Positions 1-7,490 are shown, counted from the first letter of the stretch. The stretch: DNA of 8,971 nucleotides from an uncultured Sphingopyxis sp. (GCA_937957805.1 CALFXW010000122.1:1-8971), one strand, 5' to 3'. Notes: generated by a model not told the origin, from the sequence alone. Program-made: numbers and translations.

Positions 1-329
1 GCGCCGCCGACCGCGTCGACCTCGGCGACGCGCGCAACCTGTTTACCGACCTGCACCGCATCTGCGCCGTAGCCCGCTTCGAAATCCAGCGTGATGGGCA
101 GGTCGGTAACGCCTTGAATTTCCTTTAAGTTGCTGAAGACAAGGTCAAGCGAGAGATTTTCCCCATCGACAGACCCGCGCGCGCGGGCAACACCAAAACT
201 GCCCGTCGCAATCGCCTTTGCCCCGGCATCGGCCACCGCGCGCGCGCTGCCCGCATCCCAAATATTATAGAGGATCAGCGGATTACCCGGCTGGTGGAGA
301 GCACCAAAGGCTTGGACGGCAGCGTGCAT
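1..329 (-). CDS. PEP mutase / isocitrate lyase superfamily protein (N-terminal part, cut by window edge)
   Basis: The first 109 codons are present; the gene continues past the left edge. The N-terminus reads M-H-A-A-V-Q-A-F-G-A-L, followed by N-P-L-I-L-Y-N-I-W-D-A-G-S-A-R (residues 16-30), A-I-A-T-G-S-F-G-V-A (39-48) and L-P-I-T-L-D-F-E-A-G-Y-G (77-88). This matches the start of the TIM-barrel PEP mutase/ICL superfamily: a W-D-A-G-S-A first strand, then the D-x-D/E-x-G-Y-G loop that binds Mg2+ (Asp82 and Glu84 here). Members cleave or form C-C or P-C bonds next to a carboxylate, for example 2-methylisocitrate lyase, oxaloacetate decarboxylase and PEP mutase. Glu in place of the second Asp of the loop fits a common, largely uncharacterised subgroup, so no substrate is assigned. 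The start lies 2 bp after the ada stop and has its own AAAGGGA site 6 nt upstream, so it is the last visible gene of the DUF1203-ada operon. Catalytic residues further on cannot be checked. Confidence 0.85.
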   Translation of the reverse strand, partial: MHAAVQAFGALHQPGNPLILYNIWDAGSARAVADAGAKAIATGSFGVARARGSVDGENLSLDLVFSNLKEIQGVTDLPITLDFEAGYGADAVQVGKQVARVAEVDAVGG

Positions 330-331
330 TT

Positions 332-1393
332 TCAATCCCTTTTCGTTGATTCGCGGGCAAGCAATTCGGCTTTTATATCGAGCCCATAGGCATAGCCACC
401 GAGGGTGCCGTCGGCCCGCACCACCCGGTGACAGGGGATGAGGACGGCGACATTATTCGCCCCATTGGCGCTGCCCGCCGCGCGCACGGCCGTCGGTTTG
501 CCAATCGCGGCGGCAATGTCGCTGTAACTGCGCGTTTCGCCCGCCGGTATCTTGCGCAGTTCGCGCCACACCGCCTCTTGAAACGCCGTCCCTTTGACAT
601 CGATGGGTATATGGTCAAACCCCATGGCAGGCGTTTCAACCGCGCGCACCACATCCCCCAACAGCGCGGCAAAATCATCGCCGCCTGCAACCAATGTCGC
701 GCGGGGAAAGCGTTGTTGGAGTGCCTCCACCCCCTCCGCAAAGCTCAGGCGACACACGCCCTTGTCAGTCGCGGCAACCAGCATCTGGCCAAGGCTGGTC
801 GGCACCACCGCCCAATGGATGGTCACCCCCGCCCCGCCCGAAACCCATGCAGACGGGGCCATCCCCGTCCGCCCATCGAGCGCGGCATAAAATCTGGATG
901 GCGCGGAATAGCCCGCATCATAAATGGCATCGGTCACCCGGCCACCCGCACTCATCGCATGGCGCGCGCGTTCGGTGCGCAGCGCCCGGGCATAGGCTGC
1001 GGGCGACAGGCCGGTGTGGCGGGTAAAGATGCGCTGAAAATGGCTGGGGGAATAGCCGGTGCGCCGCGCCAAATCAGCCAGCGCCAACGGTTCCTCACTC
1101 TGTTTTATCGCAGCGATGGCGGCGAGCACTGCGCCATCATCGCGCGCGACATCATCGGGCAGACAGCGTTTGCACGCGCGCAGCCCCGCCGCGCGCGCCG
1201 CCGCGCCATCGGCAAAAAAGCTGATGTTGCTGCGGTGCGGGTGGCGCGCGGCACAGCTTGGCCGACAATATATGCCGGTGGTGTGCACGCCGGTGACGAA
1301 CCGCCCGTCGAGCGCCTTGTCCCGGCGCAGCACGGCGGCCCAGCGCATTTCATCATCCAACATAGCATCGGACGTCAAAAATGGGGCGGTCAT
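332..1393 (-). CDS. ada: Ada: bifunctional DNA alkylation repair methyltransferase / AraC-type transcriptional regulator
   Basis: At 353 aa the protein is almost exactly the length of E. coli Ada (354 aa) and has the full domain order. Residues about 10-82 form the zinc domain with Cys43-R-P-S-Cys47 and Cys74-K-R-Cys77; in E. coli Ada the first of these four Cys (Cys38) accepts methyl from DNA phosphotriesters and switches the protein into an activator. Residues about 88-185 are an AraC-type double helix-turn-helix (G-Y-S-P-S-H-F-Q-R-I-F, then D-A-I-Y-D-A-G-Y-S-A-P-S-R-F-Y). Residues about 190-350 are the O6-methylguanine/O4-methylthymine methyltransferase, with P-Cys321-H-R-V-V-R as the suicide acceptor and F-Q-E-A-V-W-R-E-L (271-279) upstream of it. 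All acceptor and zinc residues are intact, so the gene should be functional. The start overlaps the stop of the upstream DUF1203 gene by 4 bp (ATGA) and has AAAGGGA 6 nt before it. Autoregulation after methylation is expected from the family, but no clear Ada box was found upstream. Confidence 0.96.
   Translation of the reverse strand: MTAPFLTSDAMLDDEMRWAAVLRRDKALDGRFVTGVHTTGIYCRPSCAARHPHRSNISFFADGAAARAAGLRACKRCLPDDVARDDGAVLAAIAAIKQSEEPLALADLARRTGYSPSHFQRIFTRHTGLSPAAYARALRTERARHAMSAGGRVTDAIYDAGYSAPSRFYAALDGRTGMAPSAWVSGGAGVTIHWAVVPTSLGQMLVAATDKGVCRLSFAEGVEALQQRFPRATLVAGGDDFAALLGDVVRAVETPAMGFDHIPIDVKGTAFQEAVWRELRKIPAGETRSYSDIAAAIGKPTAVRAAGSANGANNVAVLIPCHRVVRADGTLGGYAYGLDIKAELLARESTKRD
336..342 (-). 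promoter_or_regulatory. ribosome-binding site of the PEP mutase-like gene
   Basis: On the minus strand AAAGGGA lies inside the last codons of ada, with a 6-nt spacer to the ATG at 329-327. The TGA of ada falls within that spacer, so a terminating ribosome would sit on the next start. This supports translational coupling and fixes the start. Confidence 0.7.
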
Positions 1394-1860
1394 GCATCAT
1401 CCCTTTCAATCCGGGCGGCGAAACAACCATGGGCTGCATTATGCGCATCGATATAGGCAATATCGGGGTCTGCAAATAGTGCGCGAACCTGTGTGTCCAC
1501 GTCATCCGACAGCGCCAGCCGTGCAGCATGCAAAAGCCCCGCACCATCAAACCCGCGCAATGCAATCGGACGACCGCGCAATACCGGCGGGATGGTATCG
1601 GCATATTCTGCCTGGGAAACCCCCTGACGCACCAAAATGGCATAGGCGCTGCGATATGGTGTGTCGGTATCATGGCTGACATGGTGGATGGCGATCAATT
1701 CCTCCCCCGCAGGCGCATTCACCAGACTGATACGGCAGGGGAAGGTCATATCATTGTCCGCCTGCACCCGCCGGGCGCGCTGTGCTGCAAGCTCGGCATC
1801 ACTAAGGCTAAATAGATGGTCAAAATTGGTGGGGGACAATCCGGTAATTTTATATGTCAT
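1390..1860 (-). CDS. DUF1203 domain-containing protein
   Basis: The 156-aa product matches the DUF1203 pattern as I recall it, over its full length: an opening I-T-G-L-S-P-x-x-F-D-H-L-F-S-L-S-D-A-E-L (residues 5-24), the segment F-P-C-R-I-S-L (40-46), D-T-P-Y-R-S-A-Y-A-I-L-V-R (66-78), P-P-V-L-R (91-95), and the C-terminal block A-Y-I-D-A-H-N-A-A-H-G-C-F-A-A-R-I (135-151). The biochemical function of the family is unknown. There is no signal peptide or membrane segment, so it is probably cytoplasmic. The invariant-looking Cys42, His140, Cys146 and Arg150 are candidates for a functional site, but this is inference. It is the first gene of the operon and overlaps ada by 4 bp, hinting at a role linked to alkylation or electrophile stress, though proximity is the only evidence. 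A GAAAGGA site (1868-1874) lies 7 nt before the ATG. Confidence 0.9.
   Translation of the reverse strand: MTYKITGLSPTNFDHLFSLSDAELAAQRARRVQADNDMTFPCRISLVNAPAGEELIAIHHVSHDTDTPYRSAYAILVRQGVSQAEYADTIPPVLRGRPIALRGFDGAGLLHAARLALSDDVDTQVRALFADPDIAYIDAHNAAHGCFAARIERDDA
1400..1406 (-). promoter_or_regulatory. ribosome-binding site of ada, inside the DUF1203 gene
   Basis: On the minus strand AAAGGGA lies within the 3' end of the DUF1203 coding region, 6 nt before the ada ATG (1393-1391). Together with the ATGA stop/start overlap it supports coupled translation and decides the start over nearby out-of-frame ATGs. Confidence 0.7.
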
Positions 1861-1952
1861 GTGATTTTCCTTTCACCGCCCCCCTTAAACTTTTGCCGTC
1901 GCCCCGCCGTCCCAAGCCTTGCGTTCAAAACAGGTGGCGCTAGTCAGGGGCG
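1861..1952. promoter_or_regulatory. divergent intergenic region between the DUF1203-ada operon and the protease gene
   Basis: These 92 bp separate two divergent genes and must hold the promoters for both, unless transcription starts inside a gene. The minus-strand GAAAGGA at 1868-1874 is a good ribosome-binding site for the DUF1203 gene. On the plus side only AGGGG (1946-1950) precedes the protease ATG, with a very short 2-nt spacer. I found no convincing -35/-10 pair and no clear copy of the E. coli Ada box core (AAAGCGCA) on either strand. The segment contains C-rich tracts and no stable inverted repeat. Confidence 0.55.
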
Positions 1953-3557
1953 ATGCGCCCGATCGTCGCCATGATATTGTGCCTTTTTGCGCCCTTGCTC
2001 GTCACCAGTGCGACGGCTGCCCTGCCCGCCGCGCCAGCCACCACCGCGCCGCCTGCCCCTGTCGAACGGATTGATGATGTTGCGGCTACCGAACGGTCGG
2101 TGGTGCGCGTCGTCACCATCGCGGTAGTTGGTGGACAGGTTGTTGGGTTTGGCCATGGCAGCGGCTTTGCCATTGCGCCGAACCGCATCGTCACCAACGC
2201 GCATGTTGTCGAAAATGCCGAGGAATATCCGCAGAATGTCATCATCGGCATCATCCCGAGTGAGGGGACGCGCGGCTATCGCGGGCGGTTGCTGGCGCTT
2301 GATCGGCAACGCGACCTCGCGCTCATCGAACTGACCGATGGCGGGCGACTGCCCCCCGCGACACTATATAGCGGCGCGGTTCAGCAGCGATCCTTGGTCT
2401 ATGCATTGGGCTATCCGGGCAATGTTGACCTCGCCACCGCGCGCAACATGGAAGATTTCATCCGCCCGCGCAGTCCGGTTGCGTCAGACGGCATCGTGTC
2501 CAGCAGCGACAGCGTCAACGGCGTCGATGCGCTGGTACATGATGCGGATATTGCGCGCGGCAATTCGGGCGGGCCGCTGGTCGATGCCTGTGGCCGCGTC
2601 CTGGGGGTCAACAGCTTTATCAGCCGCGCGGACGATGGCGATTCGCCGTTCAGCTTTGCTGTTTCGGTGCGAGAGATTAGCGCCTTTCTGCGCGAAGCGG
2701 GGCAGAGTTTCACCGCCATCGCCCAAGGTTGCGTCACCGCCGAACAGGCCGCCGCGCGCGATGCGGCAAGCGCCAGCGATGCAGCACGGCAACGCAGCGC
2801 CGCCGAAGCCGCCGCAGCGGCGCAGCGTCAGGCATCTGCCGAACGGCTGCAGCAATTGCGCCACGCCGCCGAACGCAGCCGCGACAATGTCATGGCGCTC
2901 GCCATCGCTTTGTTTGGCGCGGCGATTTTGGCGGGCGCGATGGCGATACTTTATCAATCGCAGCAACGCGCGCGCCATCAACGCATTGCGATGATTGCGG
3001 CGGGCGCGCTGGCGCTGGTGTCGCTCATCGCCTTTTTATTGCGCCCCGACCCTTGGGCGGTGCGGCTGGAACCCAGCGCTGCCGATGCCGTCGCTGCCCC
3101 CGCCGCGCCCGTCCCGCCGCGATTTGGCAGCCTGTCATGCCGGGTGCGCGCCGATGCTGGGCGGATTACCGTTTCAACCAACGAAGATTTGGCAATGACC
3201 ATCACACCGTCGGGCTGCGTCAATGGCCGCACCCAATATGTTGCGGCAGGCGGCAATTTGTGGAGCCGGACGCTGGTGCCAGAAATGGATGCGACCGTGA
3301 CGCAGATTCAATATGATGCGGGCAATGGCCGCTATGTCGCGCGCCGGTTCCTGTTACCGCTCGAAGCGATGGATGCGGTGCGCCGCCAACGTCAAGCCAC
3401 CGCCACCCCCGCCTGCACCAGTGATCCTGCGGCGCTGGAGGCTTTGTCACGGCGCGAAACCGCGATTGCGCAATTATTGCCGCGCCAGCCGAATGAGGAA
3501 ATCGTGCGCGATTGCGTGGCGGTGGCAACGCCCGCCGCACCATCACCGCGCGAATAA
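1953..3557 (+). CDS. exported, membrane-anchored trypsin-like serine protease with unrecognised C-terminal domain
   Basis: The 534-aa product begins with a signal peptide (R2, a hydrophobic core at 4-17, and A-T-A before a probable cleavage after residue 22). Residues about 45-255 are a chymotrypsin-fold S1 protease of the HtrA/DegP-like type: T-N-A-His84-V-V, R-D-Asp121-L-A-L-I-E-L, and G-N-Ser205-G-G-P-L-V complete the triad. There is no PDZ domain, which classical DegP and DegS carry. Residues 262-310 are an Ala/Arg/Gln-rich helix, probably coiled coil. Two hydrophobic segments follow (about 312-334 and 345-364), separated by a short basic loop (Q-Q-R-A-R-H-Q-R). Residues 365-534 form a C-terminal region I do not recognise, with Cys396, 422, 488 and 521. 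By the positive-inside rule the loop is cytoplasmic, placing both the protease and the C-terminal region in the periplasm. The gene stands alone between a divergent operon and a convergent gene. The substrate is unknown; envelope protein quality control or regulated proteolysis is plausible. ATG 1953 is preferred over ATG 1971 because the latter would lose the N-terminal Arg of the signal peptide. Confidence 0.88.
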   Translation: MRPIVAMILCLFAPLLVTSATAALPAAPATTAPPAPVERIDDVAATERSVVRVVTIAVVGGQVVGFGHGSGFAIAPNRIVTNAHVVENAEEYPQNVIIGIIPSEGTRGYRGRLLALDRQRDLALIELTDGGRLPPATLYSGAVQQRSLVYALGYPGNVDLATARNMEDFIRPRSPVASDGIVSSSDSVNGVDALVHDADIARGNSGGPLVDACGRVLGVNSFISRADDGDSPFSFAVSVREISAFLREAGQSFTAIAQGCVTAEQAAARDAASASDAARQRSAAEAAAAAQRQASAERLQQLRHAAERSRDNVMALAIALFGAAILAGAMAILYQSQQRARHQRIAMIAAGALALVSLIAFLLRPDPWAVRLEPSAADAVAAPAAPVPPRFGSLSCRVRADAGRITVSTNEDLAMTITPSGCVNGRTQYVAAGGNLWSRTLVPEMDATVTQIQYDAGNGRYVARRFLLPLEAMDAVRRQRQATATPACTSDPAALEALSRRETAIAQLLPRQPNEEIVRDCVAVATPAAPSPRE

Positions 3558-4244
3558 TCAGCTATCAAAGACCGCGAGCAGGCCCAAAGTCCGTTCCCAC
3601 GCCAGATCGGCGCTGGGTTCATGATAATCCTTGCGCCGATCGCTGTTAAATCCGTGCCCCGCTTCATATATGAAAATCTGCGCCGTGGGGTGCTGACGGG
3701 CGATCAGCGCCTCCACCCCATCCATCGGGATGCCCGCGTCAAAGCGGCCAAAATGGGCAATTGCGGCACATAGGGGGGGCGTCTCGGCAAAAATCGTCGG
3801 CACCATCGACCCATAATAGGATGATGCCGCGCTGAGCCGACCGTCCAGTTGCGCCATCCGCCACGCCACCGACCCGCCATAGCAATATCCGGCAATGAAA
3901 ATCGGCGCGTCCTCTGCTTCGGCGACAAATTGGTCGATGCAGCGCCCGGCATCCGCCAGACTTTGCTCAAAGGGGTGAATTTTGCGCGCCAGTTCGACCG
4001 CGCGTTCGAATTCACCGCCGGTATAATCGCATTCAAAACCGGGATGCTCCCGGTCAAACAATGCGGGGGCCAGCACGGCATAGCCCTCCGCCGCAAAAGC
4101 ATCCGCCATTTCGCGAATATGGTCGGTTACGCCAAAAATCTCTTGGATGAGGACGAGCGAGCCGCGCCGCCGCCCCACCGCTTCGGCGCGATAGACGGCA
4201 ATATCCGCACCATCGGCCATCGTCATTCTAATCATTTCGCCCAT
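3558..4244 (-). CDS. dienelactone hydrolase family protein (alpha/beta hydrolase)
   Basis: From the chosen ATG the protein is 228 aa, a normal length for the family. It opens M-G-E-M-I-R-M-T-M-A-D-G and shows V-L-I-Q-E-I-F-G-V (residues 31-39, with the Glu35 equivalent to Glu36 of Pseudomonas carboxymethylenebutenolidase), the nucleophile motif G-Y-Cys121-Y-G-G, Asp169 in G-R-F-D-A-G, and His197 in E-A-G-H-G-F. The Cys-Asp-His triad is characteristic of dienelactone hydrolases, cytoplasmic enzymes that open lactone or ester rings. The original role is chloroaromatic degradation, but many genomic copies act on unknown substrates, and no aromatic pathway genes are nearby. The open frame extends upstream to 4343, but the segment before 4244 is not family-like, and a strong GGGAGG (4251-4256) sits 6 nt before the chosen ATG. 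Its TGA directly abuts the TAA of the convergent protease gene. Confidence 0.9.
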   Translation of the reverse strand: MGEMIRMTMADGADIAVYRAEAVGRRRGSLVLIQEIFGVTDHIREMADAFAAEGYAVLAPALFDREHPGFECDYTGGEFERAVELARKIHPFEQSLADAGRCIDQFVAEAEDAPIFIAGYCYGGSVAWRMAQLDGRLSAASSYYGSMVPTIFAETPPLCAAIAHFGRFDAGIPMDGVEALIARQHPTAQIFIYEAGHGFNSDRRKDYHEPSADLAWERTLGLLAVFDS

Positions 4245-4250
4245 TTCCAT

Positions 4251-4256
4251 CCTCCC
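4251..4256 (-). promoter_or_regulatory. ribosome-binding site fixing the start of the dienelactone hydrolase gene
   Basis: On the minus strand GGGAGG is followed by a 6-nt spacer to ATG 4244-4242. The alternative in-frame ATG at 4250-4248 would leave no spacer, and the frame-opening ATG at 4343 would add 33 residues not typical of the family. The shorter start is therefore preferred. Confidence 0.7.
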
Positions 4257-4295
4257 GCCCATCATCTGGCAATGCCCGCTGCCTTGCCCCATTAT

Positions 4296-4322
4296 CTTGC
4301 ATTGCAGCAATAGCGATGCTAG
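4296..4322. repeat. inverted repeat / candidate stem-loop upstream of atpH
   Basis: GCATTGC (4299-4305) can pair with GCGATGC (4313-4319) around a 7-nt loop, with one G-U wobble. After one T-T mismatch the stem extends by two more pairs to 4296 and 4322. An 11-nt perfect odd palindrome, ATTGCAGCAAT (4301-4311), overlaps it. The same GCATTGC is also exactly complementary to GCAATGC at 4269-4275, giving a competing pairing. It could be an operator or an RNA leader element, or chance; there is no U-tract, so it is not an intrinsic terminator. Confidence 0.35.
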
Positions 4323-4418
4323 GCGCGCGGCGAAATCGCCCACACACGCTGCAAAAACGCGTATATCGGCGGCGAATCAATATCCCCTGCGGGAAGTGGT
4401 AAAAGGATGGACGGGCGC

Positions 4419-4973
4419 GTGGAGCACTCGGGCGGAATGCAAGCAAGTTTGGCAGGGCGTTATGCCCGTGCGCTGTTCGACCTTGCGCAAGAAGCAGGCA
4501 AGCTGGCCGATGTGGAAAAATCCATGGGTGCGCTCGACACTGCGCTTGGCGAAAGCAGCGCATTGCAGGCATTGGTTGCCAGCCCGGTCGTCCGCCGGGA
4601 TGATGCTGCAAAGGCGATGGCTGCGCTCACCACCACGCTCAAACTCGATAAATTGACCCAGAAATTTCTGGGCGTGCTCGCCCAAAACCGCCGCCTTGGC
4701 GAACTGGGCAATATGACGCGCGCCTTTGCAACGCTCGCCGCCGCACATCGCGGTGAAACCAGCGCCGAAGTCACCAGCGCCCATGCGCTGAGCGATGGGC
4801 AGGTCAAAGCAATCAAGGCAAAACTCAAGGAACGTCTGGGCCGCGATGTTGCGGTCAACCTCCACGTCGATCCCGCCATTTTGGGCGGGCTGGTGGTGCA
4901 GGTTGGCAGCCGCTTGGTCGATTCTTCCATCCGCACCCGTCTCAACACCCTCGCCGTGGCGATGAAGGGCTGA
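4419..4973 (+). CDS. atpH: F1F0 ATP synthase subunit delta
   Basis: This subunit (OSCP equivalent) sits on top of F1 and ties it to the peripheral stalk formed by the b subunits. The N-terminal helical domain contains G-R-Y-A-R-A-L-F-D-L-A (residues 13-23) and K-F-L-G-V-L-A-Q-N-R-R-L (82-93). The C-terminal family signature starts at D-P-A-I-L-G-G (151-157) and runs through G-S-R-L-V-D-S-S-I-R-T-R-L. From the GTG start the product is 184 aa, in line with sphingomonad homologues that begin with E-x-S-G-G. An in-frame ATG 12 bp upstream (4407) would give 188 aa, but its nearest purine-rich element (AAAAGG) touches the ATG with no spacer, whereas AAAGGA lies 11 nt before the GTG. The GTG is preferred on balance; the ATG is not excluded. 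It is the first gene of the atpHAGD(C) operon, 40 bp before atpA. Confidence 0.93.
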   Translation: MEHSGGMQASLAGRYARALFDLAQEAGKLADVEKSMGALDTALGESSALQALVASPVVRRDDAAKAMAALTTTLKLDKLTQKFLGVLAQNRRLGELGNMTRAFATLAAAHRGETSAEVTSAHALSDGQVKAIKAKLKERLGRDVAVNLHVDPAILGGLVVQVGSRLVDSSIRTRLNTLAVAMKG

Positions 4974-5001
4974 ACGCCCCCGCCGCTCAAATGATTTCGA
5001 T

Positions 5002-5007
5002 GAAAGG
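5002..5007 (+). promoter_or_regulatory. ribosome-binding site of atpA
   Basis: GAAAGG with a 6-nt spacer to ATG 5014. It is a standard strong site and supports the annotated start. Confidence 0.6.
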
Positions 5008-5013
5008 CTAGTC

Positions 5014-6543
<1,530 letters not shown>

Positions 6544-6556
6544 GCCATCAACCCGT

Positions 6557-6573
6557 CCGCCCGGCGCTGGCGG
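6557..6573 (+). other. small GC-rich hairpin in the atpA-atpG spacer
   Basis: CCGCC (6557-6561) and GGCGG (6569-6573) can pair around a 7-nt loop in the 57-bp gap. There is no T-tract after it, so it does not look like a terminator. A role in RNA stability or in tuning subunit ratios is possible, but a short stem of this kind also arises by chance in GC-rich sequence. Confidence 0.25.
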
Positions 6574-6600
6574 GATTGACGAAGGAAAGTCAGAGCCGAA

Positions 6601-7476
6601 ATGGCAACGCTAAAGGAACTTAAAGGCCGCATCTCCTCGGTCAAATCGACCCAGAAGATTACCAAGGCCAAGAAAATGGTCGCATCGGCCAAGCTGCGCA
6701 AGGCACAGGCCGCGGCGGAGGGCGCACGCCCCTATGCCGCGCGCATCGAAGCGGTCGTCGCCAGCCTCGCGGCCAAGGTCGGCAAATCCCCCAGTGCACC
6801 CAAATTGCTGGGCGGCACGGGGAAAGAGGATGTGCACCTGCTGCTCGTCCTCAATTCCGACCGTGGTTTGGCAGGTGCCTTTAATGCCAATATCGTCAAG
6901 GCCGCGCGCGACAAGGCGCTGGAACTGAAAGCGGCGGGCAAACAGGTCAAATTTTTTCTGGTGGGGCGCAAGGGGCGTCCGGTCATCAACCGGCTATTCC
7001 CCAAGATGACCACCGCCCAATATGACACCACCGGCTATCGCGAACTGGCCTTTGCCAATGCAGAGGAAATCGCGCAGCAATTGCTCGACATGTATCAGGC
7101 GGGCGAATTTGATGTTGCGCACCTGTTTTTCTCCAAATTCCGTTCGGCCTTGCTGCAGGAAGCGACCGGGCAACAGATTATTCCGGTTGCCATCGGCGCC
7201 GACACGCCCGTCAGCACGGGCGCCGCAACCGAATATGAACCCGATGAAGAAGCCATTTTGGCTGATTTGCTGCCGCGCAATGTGACGGTGCAGATTTTCA
7301 AGGGGCTGCTCGAAAACGCTGCATCCGAACAAGGCGCGTCGATGACCGCGATGGACAATGCGACGCGCAATGCGGGCGAGCTGATCAACAAGCTGACCAT
7401 CCAATATAACCGCAGCCGTCAGGCCGCAATCACCACCGAACTAGTTGAAATCATTGCTGGCGCGGAAGCGCTTTAA
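6601..7476 (+). CDS. atpG: F1F0 ATP synthase subunit gamma
   Basis: The 291-aa product is the central rotor shaft of F1, which couples c-ring rotation to catalysis. The N-terminal helix begins M-A-T-L-K-E-L-K-G-R-I and continues S-T-Q-K-I-T-K-A-K-K-M-V-A-S-A-K-L (residues 16-32), the conserved coiled-coil strand. A Rossmann-like middle domain includes L-V-L-N-S-D-R-G-L-A-G-A-F-N (82-95). The C-terminal helix ends in the family signature with N-R-S-R-Q-A-A-I-T-T-E-L-V-E-I-I (270-285) followed by A-G-A-E-A-L. Length and motifs are normal. The ribosome-binding site is modest: AGAG (6592-6595) is 5 nt from the ATG, while a better AAGGA (6582-6586) is 14 nt away. The spacer to atpD is 26 bp. A fit with moderate expression (one gamma per three alpha and three beta) is inference. 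Confidence 0.97.
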   Translation: MATLKELKGRISSVKSTQKITKAKKMVASAKLRKAQAAAEGARPYAARIEAVVASLAAKVGKSPSAPKLLGGTGKEDVHLLLVLNSDRGLAGAFNANIVKAARDKALELKAAGKQVKFFLVGRKGRPVINRLFPKMTTAQYDTTGYRELAFANAEEIAQQLLDMYQAGEFDVAHLFFSKFRSALLQEATGQQIIPVAIGADTPVSTGAATEYEPDEEAILADLLPRNVTVQIFKGLLENAASEQGASMTAMDNATRNAGELINKLTIQYNRSRQAAITTELVEIIAGAEAL

Positions 7477-7490
7477 GCTGAAAGATAGGC

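Larger units (their letters stand above)
4245..4418. promoter_or_regulatory. divergent intergenic region before the atp operon
   Basis: This stretch of about 170 bp lies between the divergent starts of the dienelactone hydrolase gene and atpH and should hold promoters for both. It contains GGGAGG for the hydrolase (4251-4256), a set of inverted repeats (4269-4275, 4299-4305, 4313-4319), a -10-like TATATC at 4362-4367 without a convincing -35, and AAAGGA (4402-4407) as the likely ribosome-binding site for atpH. A TTGCAT (4297-4302) resembles a -35 but has no good -10 at 16-18 nt. No transcription start can be fixed from sequence alone. Confidence 0.5.

Noticed and set aside
428..1456. 342-codon open frame on the plus strand
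   Set aside because: It is antisense to ada and part of the DUF1203 gene. The composition (Arg, His, Ala, Gly) is that of a shadow frame and no motif is visible.
2484..2981. 165-codon minus-strand open frame inside the protease gene
   Set aside because: The plus-strand frame has a catalytic triad and conserved motifs; the minus frame shows none and has no upstream ribosome-binding site that stands out.
4245..4343. N-terminal extension of the dienelactone hydrolase frame up to ATG 4343
   Set aside because: The extra 33 residues do not resemble the family N-terminus, they overlap the likely promoter region, and a strong GGGAGG points to ATG 4244 instead.
6557..6573. Terminator between atpA and atpG
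   Set aside because: The 5-bp GC stem is not followed by a T-tract, and atpG must be co-expressed with its neighbours, so it is listed only as a weak hairpin.
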